Shown here piece after piece: positions 8,850 to 17,935 of a stretch of DNA of 64,000 nucleotides. Each line of letters opens with the position of its first letter. The first letter of the stretch is position 1. The position numbers and the translations under genes are program-made. The notes under the pieces are model-generated. The model did no database searches. It was given only the letters and a program-made list of their open reading frames with translations, and had not been told where the DNA came from. The stretch lies in NCBI RefSeq assembly GCF_032773895.1, contig NZ_CP120416.1:3563001-3627000 (forward strand). Direction: 5' to 3'. Source of the DNA: Teredinibacter sp. KSP-S5-2. Its GTDB lineage: Bacteria > Pseudomonadota > Gammaproteobacteria > Pseudomonadales > Cellvibrionaceae.

Positions 8850-10325
8850 TCACGTACCACAAAAAGTTTGATAGTCGCGGGTAAATTCCGGGTCGGCAGG
8901 ATGTTGCCACTCGTCAAATAGAACATCCTGACTGTAGGGGTTATGTAACGCCGTTAAAAATTGTTTAAAGGGTTGGTAGTTGCCATTTTCGCTGGCTTCT
9001 TTTAACACATATTCGACATGGTGATTACGTGGAATAATTCGCGGATTCTGTTTTTGCATCCGTTCAATTATTGCGGTTGTATCCACATTGTTTTCTTGCC
9101 GAAGCTGTTGCCATTGTGCCAACCAAACATCAAGTTGTTGCGGGTCACCGATCAGTTCCATTAAACGGGTCGAATCACCTTGAGCGGCAAAAATTAAATA
9201 ATAATGTGCCAGGGTAAAATCGGTTTGTGTATTTTTCAGCAATGCCAGCCAGTCATCAATAAGCGATTGCTGCTCCGTTAACAGCGATTCCGAGAAACCC
9301 AACTTGGTCGCCATGACACGCTGCCAGCTATTTTGATAAAGCGTATCAAAACGCAGCACGGACTCGGTCGCCAATTCAATCGCTTTATCGGTGTCGTCAT
9401 CAATTAATGAAATCAGCGCTTCGGCAAAACGCGCGAGATTCCACTGGGCAATTGCCGGTTGATTGCGATAAGCATAACGGCCGTGATGATCGATGGAGCT
9501 GAATACCGTGTGGGGGTAGTAGGCGTCCATAAACGCACAAGGGCCATAGTCGATGGTTTCTCCTGCCAGACTCATGTTGTCGGTATTCATCACACCATGA
9601 ATAAACCCCCCCCCCATCCACTGCGCAATCAAATTCGCTTGTTGTTCAACAACGCCATTTAACATTGCTAAATAGGGGTTAGTGGCATTTTTGGCTTCCG
9701 GGTAATGGCGAGTAATGGTGTAATCCGCCAGTTTTTTCACTGCCTCCTGCTGACCGCGCGATGCGTAAAACTGAAAAGTGCCAATGCGTAAATGACTGGC
9801 CGCAACCCGAGTTAATACGGCACCGGGTAATGCGGTTTCGCGATATACGGCCTCACCCGTTAATACCACAGCCAGGGAACGGGTTGTGGGAATACCAAGG
9901 GAATGCATAGCCTCACTAATAAGCACTTCACGCAGCATGGGGCCAATGGCCGCCTTGCCATCTCCACCTCTGGAATAAGGGGTTTTGCCTGAGCCTTTTA
10001 ACGCGATATCCCAACGCTCGCCCGTTGGTGAAAGCACTTCACCTAACAGGTGGGCACGACCATCCCCCAGTTGCGGGTTAAAACTGCCAAATTGATGGCC
10101 CGCGTATACCTGTGCAATGGGTTGCGCACCGTCGGGCAGATGATTACCGGAAAAAATACTCGCCAGCTCAGCGGGATCACTGTCCGCAGCGTCCACGCCG
10201 ATCTCCTCGGCGAGGGTATGGTTGAAATACACCAATTGAGCATCAGGAACCTGTTCGGGCGAGCACTCAGAATAGAAGCCCGTTAGCTCTTGCCAATAGC
10301 TGTTATCAAACGCGAGGGAAAGCAT
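8850..10325 (-). CDS. selO: Protein adenylyltransferase SelO (YdiU)
   Basis: A 491-residue pseudokinase-fold protein of the SelO/YdiU family (E. coli 478). These enzymes transfer AMP from ATP to Ser, Thr or Tyr of redox-related proteins. Visible family blocks are YAGHQFGSFNPQLGDGRA near residue 75, the basic LKGSGKTPYSRGGDGKA loop, REVLISEAMHSLGIPTTR, and the metal-site region HGVMNTDNMSLAGETIDYGP (about 240). The penultimate region ends in TFCGT, a Cys in place of the selenocysteine of eukaryotic SelO. Position 9605-9613 is a run of nine C encoding consecutive Gly; the frame is intact. The ATG at 10325 has a weak GGA 6 bases upstream. Confidence 0.95.
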   Translation of the reverse strand: MLSLAFDNSYWQELTGFYSECSPEQVPDAQLVYFNHTLAEEIGVDAADSDPAELASIFSGNHLPDGAQPIAQVYAGHQFGSFNPQLGDGRAHLLGEVLSPTGERWDIALKGSGKTPYSRGGDGKAAIGPMLREVLISEAMHSLGIPTTRSLAVVLTGEAVYRETALPGAVLTRVAASHLRIGTFQFYASRGQQEAVKKLADYTITRHYPEAKNATNPYLAMLNGVVEQQANLIAQWMGGGFIHGVMNTDNMSLAGETIDYGPCAFMDAYYPHTVFSSIDHHGRYAYRNQPAIAQWNLARFAEALISLIDDDTDKAIELATESVLRFDTLYQNSWQRVMATKLGFSESLLTEQQSLIDDWLALLKNTQTDFTLAHYYLIFAAQGDSTRLMELIGDPQQLDVWLAQWQQLRQENNVDTTAIIERMQKQNPRIIPRNHHVEYVLKEASENGNYQPFKQFLTALHNPYSQDVLFDEWQHPADPEFTRDYQTFCGT

Positions 10326-10782
10326 AGTAGTCCGGTGAAGTTGGAGTATTCAGAGCCGGCTACGATACACAATAAGCCTGCCCTTGCCTAGCGGGGCAAA
10401 AACCCCACTCACCATGCGCTTACAGCCTAGCCGCTGTAGCAAAAACACACCGTCATTCTTTCCCATTAAAAAGTCAGCGTTTATCTAACCTGGTGTTTTC
10501 GTTTTTGCTTTTAAAAAATTGAGGACTGAAAACCAGCAAAGAATCCGTATAAATAAACCAAACTGGATCATCTCTACCCCCCCACATTAAACGAAACATG
10601 TTCAACGCAAATTTAACCCTATGGATTTGAAAATAGGTAACGATTTAACCGTCCTACTCCACCACGTTTTTGCGTAACTCAATATCCATTGATGTTGATA
10701 TTGTTTCCGCGCATTTTTCTTCTCTTTTTTTAATATTGAGAATGAAATATGCGCCATATTTTTTAATTCAAAAGGAAACGAT
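10326..10782. other. Intergenic region without a supported gene
   Basis: About 457 bases between the divergent selO and the secreted orphan at 10783. It is AT-rich toward the right end and must hold both promoters. A short minus-strand frame (10602-10847) overlaps the start of the orphan gene and has no ribosome-binding site, so I do not call it. A loosely similar T-rich stretch with the words TCAGCGTTT and GTTTTCGT occurs on both sides of the orphan gene (10475-10510 and 11380-11440). Confidence 0.5.
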
Positions 10783-11274
10783 ATGAAAAAATTTATTGTA
10801 GCTTCTATTTTTCTTCTTTTCGCCTCAAACTCAGCACTTGCTGACATATTGTCTTACCCACCAGGAACCTATTGTTCGTATTTCAGCGCCGACCAAAAAA
10901 GCAAAGCGGATGTTAGCGTAAATTACGACCTCTATGGCCGGTTCAATTGCCGCTTTCCCGCTATTTTGTCTCAGTATTTATACAAAGTGGTTATCGCTTA
11001 CGAACCAGATGTCGCAAATGAACAATTTGATTGCTCAATAAATCCGACGACCCTTTCTGTACAGGAACCTTCTGATGGAGGAAGCCTATATAACCCACAT
11101 TATGGTACGAGATACCACAGCCCAAGATACCAAACAGACCAAAAAATTATTGAGTTTACCCGTGCAGATAAAGTTTCTTGGCTTTCCATAGAATGTAATA
11201 GCAGGGATAGCTTTAAAGGAACCGTAAAAAATGTTGAACTGCATTTTATAGAAGAGAAACCATATAACTGGTAA
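10783..11274 (+). CDS. Small secreted protein of unknown function
   Basis: A 163-residue protein with a clear Sec signal peptide (MKKFIVASIFLLFASNSALA, cleavage after ALA). The mature part is about 143 residues, rich in Tyr, Ser and Pro, with four Cys (in YCSYF, FNCRF, FDCSI and IECNS) that could form two disulfides. No family was recognised. AAGGA is 8 bases before the ATG at 10783, which supports expression. It stands alone between selO and the convergent poly-Ser lipoprotein gene, followed by a weak hairpin at 11289-11310. It is AT-rich compared with its neighbours, so recent acquisition is possible. Confidence 0.75.
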   Translation: MKKFIVASIFLLFASNSALADILSYPPGTYCSYFSADQKSKADVSVNYDLYGRFNCRFPAILSQYLYKVVIAYEPDVANEQFDCSINPTTLSVQEPSDGGSLYNPHYGTRYHSPRYQTDQKIIEFTRADKVSWLSIECNSRDSFKGTVKNVELHFIEEKPYNW

Positions 11275-11288
11275 CCCCATTTTACTCA

Positions 11289-11310
11289 CCCGGCAACATT
11301 GGTTGTCGGG
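11289..11310 (+). terminator. Weak terminator-like hairpin
   Basis: CCCGGCAAC (11289-11297) pairs with GTTGTCGGG (11302-11310), with one G-T wobble and a 4-base loop, 15 bases after the stop of the secreted orphan. No clear T-run follows. Confidence 0.4.
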
Positions 11311-11552
11311 CGATGTCATTGATAAAATAACTTATCCTCAGTTCTATCCATTAAACGCTCTCCATTATCCAACTCAGCGTTTTCGTCTTGCTTGAATTTA
11401 TCTCAGCGGTTGTAGAATCAAACGTTTTCGTTGTTTATTTTTAAACAGTTAAAGATAGAACGTAGACAAAAATCCAGATGGAAAAAATGAATGGCAAAAC
11501 AAAACGGAAACACTTAAAAAAAGCATCCCTGCTTAGATTCTGTGGCTACAGA

Positions 11553-11586
11553 AAGGAAAAGAGAGCCCATTTATACAAATGGGCTC
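11553..11586 (-). terminator. Rho-independent terminator of the poly-Ser lipoprotein gene
   Basis: Perfect 10-bp stem GAGCCCATTT/AAATGGGCTC (11563-11572 with 11577-11586), 4-base loop, followed on the minus strand by TCTTTTCCTTTC. It lies 8 bases after the stop codon. Confidence 0.85.
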
Positions 11587-11594
11587 GAACTGAA

Positions 11595-14500
11595 TTAGAA
11601 GCTGTGGATACGATCGCGGAATACCGCAAAGTCTGCACTGTTGCCCACCATGACCTGAATCTCCGCCGCCGTCGATAACCCGGTAGTGTTCCACTGAACC
11701 TGAGCAGATTGGCTGGCCAGGTTAAAGGTGACCGAGCAGGATCCCTGAGACACAAAACACTTGGCTTGAGCAGCGTCCACGCCCACCCAGGTCAGGTCGT
11801 AGGTCAGCACAGTCCCACTCACCACAGACGCATACTGCTGATCGCTCATGACTTCCATTGCCGGTAAACGCTCAATGGCAAATTTGCCATTCACGTACAC
11901 ATCGCCATTGTTAAACGCCACGCTTTTTGGGAAATCCGGTGTGGCATAGGACTGAATCAAATAGGTCGCCTGGGGGTCGGACGTGTCAAACACTTTAACC
12001 CCGTGATAGGTATCGACCACATACAGGCGGGTACCTGCGGTATACACTTTAGCCGCAAAACTGTTTATACCCTGATTTTGCCAGATCTGCTGGTAACCAG
12101 AGCCATCCGCAGCGGTACGTATACTCACCCCTTCATCTGCCGCAGCCAATGCCAGATAGTCGGTGTCCTGGCGGTCATTGGCGATATTGATGTCCACCAC
12201 TCTCGGAATGACGGTGCTGCTGCTCAGGGTGAGCGGCGCTTCCGGGGAGGTGATATCCAGTACATACAGAGCATATTCGCCGGGGCCGGTTGTTCTTGCC
12301 TGATACAAACGGTTCTCGTTTTGCACACCGCCCATGCCCCGTGACCACCCCGGTTCAGTAATCAGGGTTTCATCGCCAAAGGTGGCCAGGTCAGTGTCCA
12401 AAATAGCGTATTCCGTGCTGCTGAACCCTTTGCCATAGAGGTGGCTGAGTGGTGTAGAAGAATGTGCCCTGGCCAGATCATAGAAATCGTCGGTTAACTC
12501 CCTGACCGTTGCATCGGTTGCTCCACCGGTCAAACTGCGGGACAGGTCATAGCGGCGAAGTTTGGGTAAGACGCTTGGGCCAGTCTGGCTTTTGCTGACA
12601 TACAATAGTTCATCTACCGGGTCCACCAGCATAGACACATAGCTGCTTCTGCTGCCGCCAAAACCGTCGTAGTAAACTTCACTGGTATCCGCCCAGTTAA
12701 CAAACTCGATCCCTACGTCACCCAGAACCGCAAGAACCTCTGTCGCTCCGTTGGTGTAAAAGTGGAAATCGTACATAGGTGCCCGCCCTTCAACTGCAGG
12801 CTCGTATGCTCTTTCCGCCACCGGTGATGAAAATGACAAGCTGGGCACCACAATCGCACGCTGGCCACTATCCACAACACAGGACAAGCGCGATAAGTTC
12901 ACTCGGCACTTCTGTAACAGGTTGTTCCCCTCCAGCCAGATATTCATCATCGACACCTGTGGCAGCAGGGGGTTGGTCAAATCCAGTTTTTGCAGGGTTT
13001 GCCCACGCACGGCGTAAAGCGCGTCGCCTTCGCTGCCAATAAAGTCACCAATATAGTTTAACGGCCCGGTAAGTTCCTCAACGGTTGGCCAGTTGGTGTT
13101 GGCTTGCCACAATGAATAGGCTTTGCGTTTTGCACTACTGACGGTATAGACATAATCGTTACGGGCAAAAAGCGATACCGTGTAATCTGCCGTGGAGAAT
13201 CCGAGCAATGTTTTGGCGCCGCGGGATAGCAGCGCTTCCGGGGAACTGGTCACACCTTTAAAGACTTCAAATCTGGGGTTAGTGCCACTCCAACCGCCGA
13301 AGTAAACGTAGTCGCCATCGATGGCCATGCTGGTCACACCATAGGGGGCACTTAGAAATTGGATATCAAAGGTATAACTGGTTAAAAAGCTGCGCATGTA
13401 AGTGTCAGCCGTACCGGAGAGGTTACTTGGGTCCAGGTTAGCGACCCTTGCAGACACAATACCCGCCGCTTGATCAGCAGCACTTTCGTAGCCGTAACCA
13501 ATCATGTAGGTTCCCACGACCTCATAGTCCACCCAACGACTAAGGCTTATACCATGAGTCACAGAAGGTTGGTCAGTGCTCACATCCACAACAAACAGAT
13601 AGTAATCCGTGTCGGCATAGAGCGTATTGCCATATTTCTTAACGGACTTACCGTACTGTGAACTATTCGCCGGGTTAAAGTGGCTAAACCAGACCCGGCC
13701 GGTCTCCACCGGGTTGCTCAGGTCGCTCACGTCATAGGTCACAATGCCACCACGAATGATGGAAGGCTCTTCAGTACTGTCCATGGTCTGGAAGACGTAG
13801 GCTCGATCGCCATCGAGAATGTAATCGTAAATCACATAGCCTTCCGCCACAGTCGCCAATGACAGCGCGCTACCGAACGAGCCGATTGCAGCGTCTACCG
13901 TTGACCCGGCGTATTCCGCCGCCGTTACGGTAACCGTATCTGAGGCGGTGTCCACGCCATCGGTGGCTGTGACCTTAAAGGTGTAGCTGGCGGCATTGCC
14001 GGTCAAGCGAGGCGTAAAAGTACAGCTATTTGTGCTGGTCTCAGACAAACTAGCAGTTTCAGCACCTGCTGTCTGCTCCCACACATAGGTTACACCAGCA
14101 TGATCACTAGGGTTAAGACCGCAGTAAAGACTTACTTTTTCATTCACGAAGTACTGCTGGTTTTCCCCGGCATCCACCGCAAAAGCCGCGCCACCAGACG
14201 AACTGGAGCTACTACTTGAACTGCTGGAAGAACTTGAACTCGACGAGCTGGAGCTGCTACTTGAACTGCTGGATGAACTTGAACTCGACGAGCTGGAGCT
14301 GCTGCTTGAACTGCTGGACGAACTCGAACTCGACGAGCTGGAGCTGCTGCTTGAACTGCTGGACGAACTCGAACTCGACGAGCTAGAGCTGCTGCTTGAA
14401 CTGCTGGAAGAACTTGAACTCGATGAGCTGGAGCTGCTGCTTGAACTGGACGAATTAGAGTCACCACCAGAGGAACTGGAACTGCTGCTGGACGAAGTGG

Positions 14501-14771
14501 AACTACTTGAAGAACTCGAGCTGGATGAGCTTGAAGAACCTGGAATTCCGCCTCCTGATGAACTGGAACTGCTACTTGAACTACTGGAAGAGCTTGAGCT
14601 GGATGAGTTTGAGTCACCACCAGAAGAGCTGGAGCTGCTCGATGATGACGATGAAGAAGAACCCATTGGATCGCCCCCTCCGGCACCACCGCCTCCACCA
14701 CCACAGGCCGCCAAAGCCCCGGTCATTAGTGTGACAAACACCAGTTTTTTCCATGCAAAAAGCATATCCAT
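11595..14771 (-). CDS. Poly-Ser lipoprotein with PKD-like domain and LVIVD-type beta-propeller
   Basis: A surface or periplasmic lipoprotein of about 1058 residues. I choose the ATG at 14771 because GGGGGA lies 5 bases upstream; the frame also opens at 14798. The signal peptide ends in a lipobox LAAC followed by a Gly run, so Cys should be lipidated. A linker made almost only of Ser (residues ~35-190) follows, then a PKD/REJ-like domain (about 195-290: DAGENQQYFV, YVWEQTAG, YTFKVTATDGVDTASDTVTV). The rest contains repeated blade-like units of the LVIVD type, such as GIVTYDVSDLSNPVETG, YLFVVDVS and LYVVDTYHGVKVFDTSD, and ends with a small beta domain. Function is unknown; such propellers usually bind ligands or polymers at the cell surface. 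Its own promoter should lie in 14772-15000. Confidence 0.85.
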   Translation of the reverse strand: MDMLFAWKKLVFVTLMTGALAACGGGGGGAGGGDPMGSSSSSSSSSSSSSGGDSNSSSSSSSSSSSSSSSSSGGGIPGSSSSSSSSSSSSSTSSSSSSSSSGGDSNSSSSSSSSSSSSSSSSSSSSSSSSSSSSSSSSSSSSSSSSSSSSSSSSSSSSSSSSSSSSSSSSSSSSSSSSSSSSSSSSSSSSSSGGAAFAVDAGENQQYFVNEKVSLYCGLNPSDHAGVTYVWEQTAGAETASLSETSTNSCTFTPRLTGNAASYTFKVTATDGVDTASDTVTVTAAEYAGSTVDAAIGSFGSALSLATVAEGYVIYDYILDGDRAYVFQTMDSTEEPSIIRGGIVTYDVSDLSNPVETGRVWFSHFNPANSSQYGKSVKKYGNTLYADTDYYLFVVDVSTDQPSVTHGISLSRWVDYEVVGTYMIGYGYESAADQAAGIVSARVANLDPSNLSGTADTYMRSFLTSYTFDIQFLSAPYGVTSMAIDGDYVYFGGWSGTNPRFEVFKGVTSSPEALLSRGAKTLLGFSTADYTVSLFARNDYVYTVSSAKRKAYSLWQANTNWPTVEELTGPLNYIGDFIGSEGDALYAVRGQTLQKLDLTNPLLPQVSMMNIWLEGNNLLQKCRVNLSRLSCVVDSGQRAIVVPSLSFSSPVAERAYEPAVEGRAPMYDFHFYTNGATEVLAVLGDVGIEFVNWADTSEVYYDGFGGSRSSYVSMLVDPVDELLYVSKSQTGPSVLPKLRRYDLSRSLTGGATDATVRELTDDFYDLARAHSSTPLSHLYGKGFSSTEYAILDTDLATFGDETLITEPGWSRGMGGVQNENRLYQARTTGPGEYALYVLDITSPEAPLTLSSSTVIPRVVDINIANDRQDTDYLALAAADEGVSIRTAADGSGYQQIWQNQGINSFAAKVYTAGTRLYVVDTYHGVKVFDTSDPQATYLIQSYATPDFPKSVAFNNGDVYVNGKFAIERLPAMEVMSDQQYASVVSGTVLTYDLTWVGVDAAQAKCFVSQGSCSVTFNLASQSAQVQWNTTGLSTAAEIQVMVGNSADFAVFRDRIHSF
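14218..14442. repeat. 45-bp minisatellite encoding the poly-Ser linker
   Basis: Five tandem 45-bp units begin at 14218, 14263, 14308, 14353 and 14398, differing at only a few third-codon-type positions. Each encodes 15 serines on the minus strand, using a fixed mix of AGC, AGT, TCC, TCG and TCA codons. The array sits inside a longer Ser-coding tract (about 14200-14660). Confidence 0.85.
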
Positions 14772-15135
14772 ACACGTCCCCCAATGACGACAAATCACTT
14801 TTCAAAATTAAACAGCGGGAACTTTATCCATTTGTCTATGAATACAACATTCAAAAAAGTGTCACGACAAGTCAGTTAAAACGTCATTTATTCGTAAAAA
14901 TCAGCATGCAATAAACAGTCGGCCAGGCGGACACAAACTGTTTAATTCTGTGACTCACCAAGCTGCGGTTAGTCAAACGATGCCCCATTCAATATACTGT
15001 CGGGCTGTATTCAGGCATGTCTGCAAACTGACACCGTGACGAACTAACATGGTTTAACACGCTGAGCTTAAAGCAGCATTCTGCACCCACACATTGGTTA
15101 ATTTGTCATCAGTCCAATTTCTGGATAGAAGTTAC
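14772..15135. other. Divergent promoter region, no gene
   Basis: About 360 bases between the poly-Ser lipoprotein gene (minus) and the DUF748 gene (plus). Nothing beyond presumptive promoters was recognised. Confidence 0.4.
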
Positions 15136-17502
15136 ATGAAGAAAGCACTCTCAATTTTATTTGCTGTTCTGGCAGCCATACTCATCGCCTTTCCTTTTGT
15201 TGTCTGGTGGCAATCACCCAACCTGGCACCGATACTGGCCGAGCCGATTCTTGAGCAATACCGCCTAACCTTTGCAGAGAAACCCTATTTGAGGCTAAAC
15301 CCCTTCCGAGCCAAGCTCGAGTTAAAAAACGTAACATTATTGACGGAAGAACAAGAGCCAATACTGGCGGCCAAAAATATTGTGGTGGATTTCAGCTTAC
15401 GCTCAATTTTTGGCAATACCTTGGTGGTGGATAAAATTGAACTCGACGGCATCTATGTCAATGGCGAGATTAACCAGGGCAAGTTTTCCCTAACTGGAAT
15501 TGAGTTACCAGAGAGCGAACCGCAACCAGCTGTCTCCGATCAACCGAGGGATATGCGCCCGCTACGCCTTCCATATTTTGTTGCCACAAACAGTTTGGTT
15601 GAACTCAATATTGACGGGCAAAAAGTTCAAACCAAACTCAATCGCTTTGACCTGAGCAAAACCACACTGGATATCAGCAACCAAAGCTTTACCCTGGATT
15701 TCCTATTACGTGAACTTGAGATCCAAACACTGGACGAGCGTAATTTACAATTTGCATTGAAAAAGCTGGATGTGAATGACTTGCATGTCGATGGCATAAA
15801 CCAGCAAATCCATTTAACCAGTCAACTGAACCAGTTACATTTAGAAGAAGCAACCGGCTACAAACCGCTTCTGAATATAAACGAAATTAAACTCAACCAG
15901 TTAGCATACGACATAGGTAAACAACAACTGACACTCGCCAGTGTGATTCAAGGGTTGGAAATTGGGGAAAAAGCGTCCGAGAAACAACGCCATTTAGCTC
16001 TGGATGAAATCACCATTGAGCAACTTATTCTGGATAACGCGAACCAGAATCTCAGCATAACGACTCAGCTGGAAAAATTGAATATAGAGGAGAAAGCAAC
16101 GGGTAATACGGTGCTTGCATTCGCGGGACTTAAATTACCCCAAAGTCAGGTCAACTGGAAAGACACCGCCGTATCGATTGATACTGCAGAGCTGACAGAC
16201 TTCCAATTTTCCAAACTGGTTGAAGGTGAAACAAAAACCTCAGGTTCACCACTCGCCAAAATTAAAAACCTGGCCTTGGAAAAAGTTCAGCTACAGGAAA
16301 ACCACCTGACCGCCGATGCAATTGTTATTGATTCTCTGGAGAATGCGTTATTCATCAACCAGCAAAAACAACTGGCTAACCTGGTCGACCTTTCTTTTGA
16401 CTCCCCCACAGGAGAGGAAAAGGAACCATCAGAAACCAGTGAAACCACAACAGATAGTGATGAGGAAAAAACGCCCGCTACCACCTTCCATATTAAGGAA
16501 ATTCGCATTACCGGAAATAGCTTCCTTGATGTTGAAGATCGAAGCGTTAAACCCAGATTCAAACAGCAATACAAAATTGACCGTTTGACCATTAACGATG
16601 TCAACAGTCGCGATACTGATATGCTGACCAAACTGGACCTCAGTATCCATGTAGATCAATACACCAAACTGGTCAGCAAATCTGAATTCACGCTTTTTGC
16701 GGAACAAAAAAATGGCAACATTAACCTGAAAACGCAAGAGGTGTCGCTGCCCATTTATTCGCCTTACATGACCAACCAACTTGGTATCGATATCAAGGCC
16801 GGCCAACTGGACATTGATGTAAACAGTAAAATCGAAAAAAACCAGATAAAAGGCAACATGGTTTTTAACCTGAGAGGGGCAGACTTCAGTGGCGCAGACG
16901 AGTATGAGAAATCGTCCTTGAAAGACCAAACCACCATTCCGCTGAACGTTGCATTGGGTATGTTAAAAGATAAGCATGGCAATATTAAGCTTTCCGTACC
17001 CATGACCGGTAGTGTGGATGACCCGAGCTTTGGGGTTCGAAGTTTTGTCCAACTTGCAGTAAGGAAAGCAGTACTTTCTACCTCTAAATCTTATTTAATG
17101 AAAACCTTTGTGCCCTATGCCAATGTGGTGTCGGTTGTGCAAATGGCTGGCGAATATGCGCTTAAGGTCAGAGTGGAAGACCTCAACTATGCACCGGGTG
17201 AAACAGAGATTCAAACCGAAGCCCAGCAGATATTCGCCAAACAATTTATTCAGCTCATGCAAGACAAACCCAAGCTACAACTTAAAGTCTGTGGTTTGGG
17301 TATTGCGTCGGAAGTGGAAAAAACGGATCTGAACGACGAACAACACTTAAGTGCAGTATTAACACTTGCCCAACAAAGACAGGAAAAATTTAAGCAATAC
17401 ATACTAAGTAATAGCGAAATCAGCAGTGGTCGATTGTTACTTTGCTCACCGGAAATTGATCGCAGCAAAAAAGCCAAACCCAGAATCGAATTTTCTATCT
17501 AA
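15136..17502 (+). CDS. DUF748 (AsmA-like) envelope protein
   Basis: A protein of 788 residues from the ATG at 15136, which begins MKKALSILFAVLAAIL, a signal anchor; the frame extends 14 residues upstream but that would bury the signal. DUF748 proteins are AsmA-like. The N-terminus (LRLNPFRAKLELKNVTL, residues ~50-70) and the repeated amphipathic beta strands with a central acidic low-complexity insert (about 430-455: SETSETTTDSDEEK) are visible. The conserved C-terminal block PLNVALGMLKDKHGNIKLSV...GSVDDPSFGV matches the family. Proteins of this superfamily span the periplasm and are linked to outer-membrane biogenesis and lipid transport; for this one the role is inferred. The next gene starts 25 bases downstream and is probably co-transcribed. 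Confidence 0.85.
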   Translation: MKKALSILFAVLAAILIAFPFVVWWQSPNLAPILAEPILEQYRLTFAEKPYLRLNPFRAKLELKNVTLLTEEQEPILAAKNIVVDFSLRSIFGNTLVVDKIELDGIYVNGEINQGKFSLTGIELPESEPQPAVSDQPRDMRPLRLPYFVATNSLVELNIDGQKVQTKLNRFDLSKTTLDISNQSFTLDFLLRELEIQTLDERNLQFALKKLDVNDLHVDGINQQIHLTSQLNQLHLEEATGYKPLLNINEIKLNQLAYDIGKQQLTLASVIQGLEIGEKASEKQRHLALDEITIEQLILDNANQNLSITTQLEKLNIEEKATGNTVLAFAGLKLPQSQVNWKDTAVSIDTAELTDFQFSKLVEGETKTSGSPLAKIKNLALEKVQLQENHLTADAIVIDSLENALFINQQKQLANLVDLSFDSPTGEEKEPSETSETTTDSDEEKTPATTFHIKEIRITGNSFLDVEDRSVKPRFKQQYKIDRLTINDVNSRDTDMLTKLDLSIHVDQYTKLVSKSEFTLFAEQKNGNINLKTQEVSLPIYSPYMTNQLGIDIKAGQLDIDVNSKIEKNQIKGNMVFNLRGADFSGADEYEKSSLKDQTTIPLNVALGMLKDKHGNIKLSVPMTGSVDDPSFGVRSFVQLAVRKAVLSTSKSYLMKTFVPYANVVSVVQMAGEYALKVRVEDLNYAPGETEIQTEAQQIFAKQFIQLMQDKPKLQLKVCGLGIASEVEKTDLNDEQHLSAVLTLAQQRQEKFKQYILSNSEISSGRLLLCSPEIDRSKKAKPRIEFSI

Positions 17503-17527
17503 CACAAAAAAATATTTCGAGAAAAAA

Positions 17528-17839
17528 ATGAGCCAACTACAAGAACTGGATAAAACACAACAAACGGAAATTGAAGCCGCGACCTTTCGCCGCCTACTTA
17601 AACACCTGGACGAGAATAAGGATGTACAAAACATCGACTTGATGATTCTTGCCAACTTTTGTCGTAACTGTCTGGGTAAATGGTACAAAGCGGCAGCGGA
17701 AGAACGGGGAATAGAACTGGATTATGAAGACGCACGGCAACGTATTTACGGTATGCCATACAGCGAATGGAAAGATAAATATCAGCTACCTGCGACCGAA
17801 GAGCAAATGAAGGCTTTTGAAGCAAAGAAAAATAAGTAG
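17528..17839 (+). CDS. DUF1244 family protein
   Basis: A 103-residue protein from the ATG at 17528; the open frame begins earlier but inside the preceding gene. The family signature is NFCRNCLGKWYKAAAEERG followed by DYEDARQRIYGMPYSEWKDKYQ, with two Cys (CRNC) that could bind metal. The function of the family is unknown; it is common in alpha- and gammaproteobacteria. GAG lies about 7 bases upstream of the start. It probably forms a two-gene unit with the DUF748 gene. Confidence 0.9.
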   Translation: MSQLQELDKTQQTEIEAATFRRLLKHLDENKDVQNIDLMILANFCRNCLGKWYKAAAEERGIELDYEDARQRIYGMPYSEWKDKYQLPATEEQMKAFEAKKNK

Positions 17840-17935
17840 AAAAACCAATTTAGCGGGGCTGTGTAAGCCCCCTGAATCTTAAGGGTTCGCATAAACCTTC
17901 GCGCATGGCAGTGCTTTCCCGCACTGCGTATCAAA

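Noticed and set aside
10460-11480. Possible integron attC-like or repeat flanks around the secreted orphan
   Set aside because: The similarity of the flanks is loose and no attC core pairs or integrase were found.
11478-11678. 66-residue basic plus-strand frame
   Set aside because: It runs through the terminator hairpin and the end of the convergent lipoprotein gene and lacks homology.
14497-14787. Acidic plus-strand frame opposite the poly-Ser lipoprotein
   Set aside because: Same shadow effect of the Ser tract; composition is fully explained by the gene on the minus strand.
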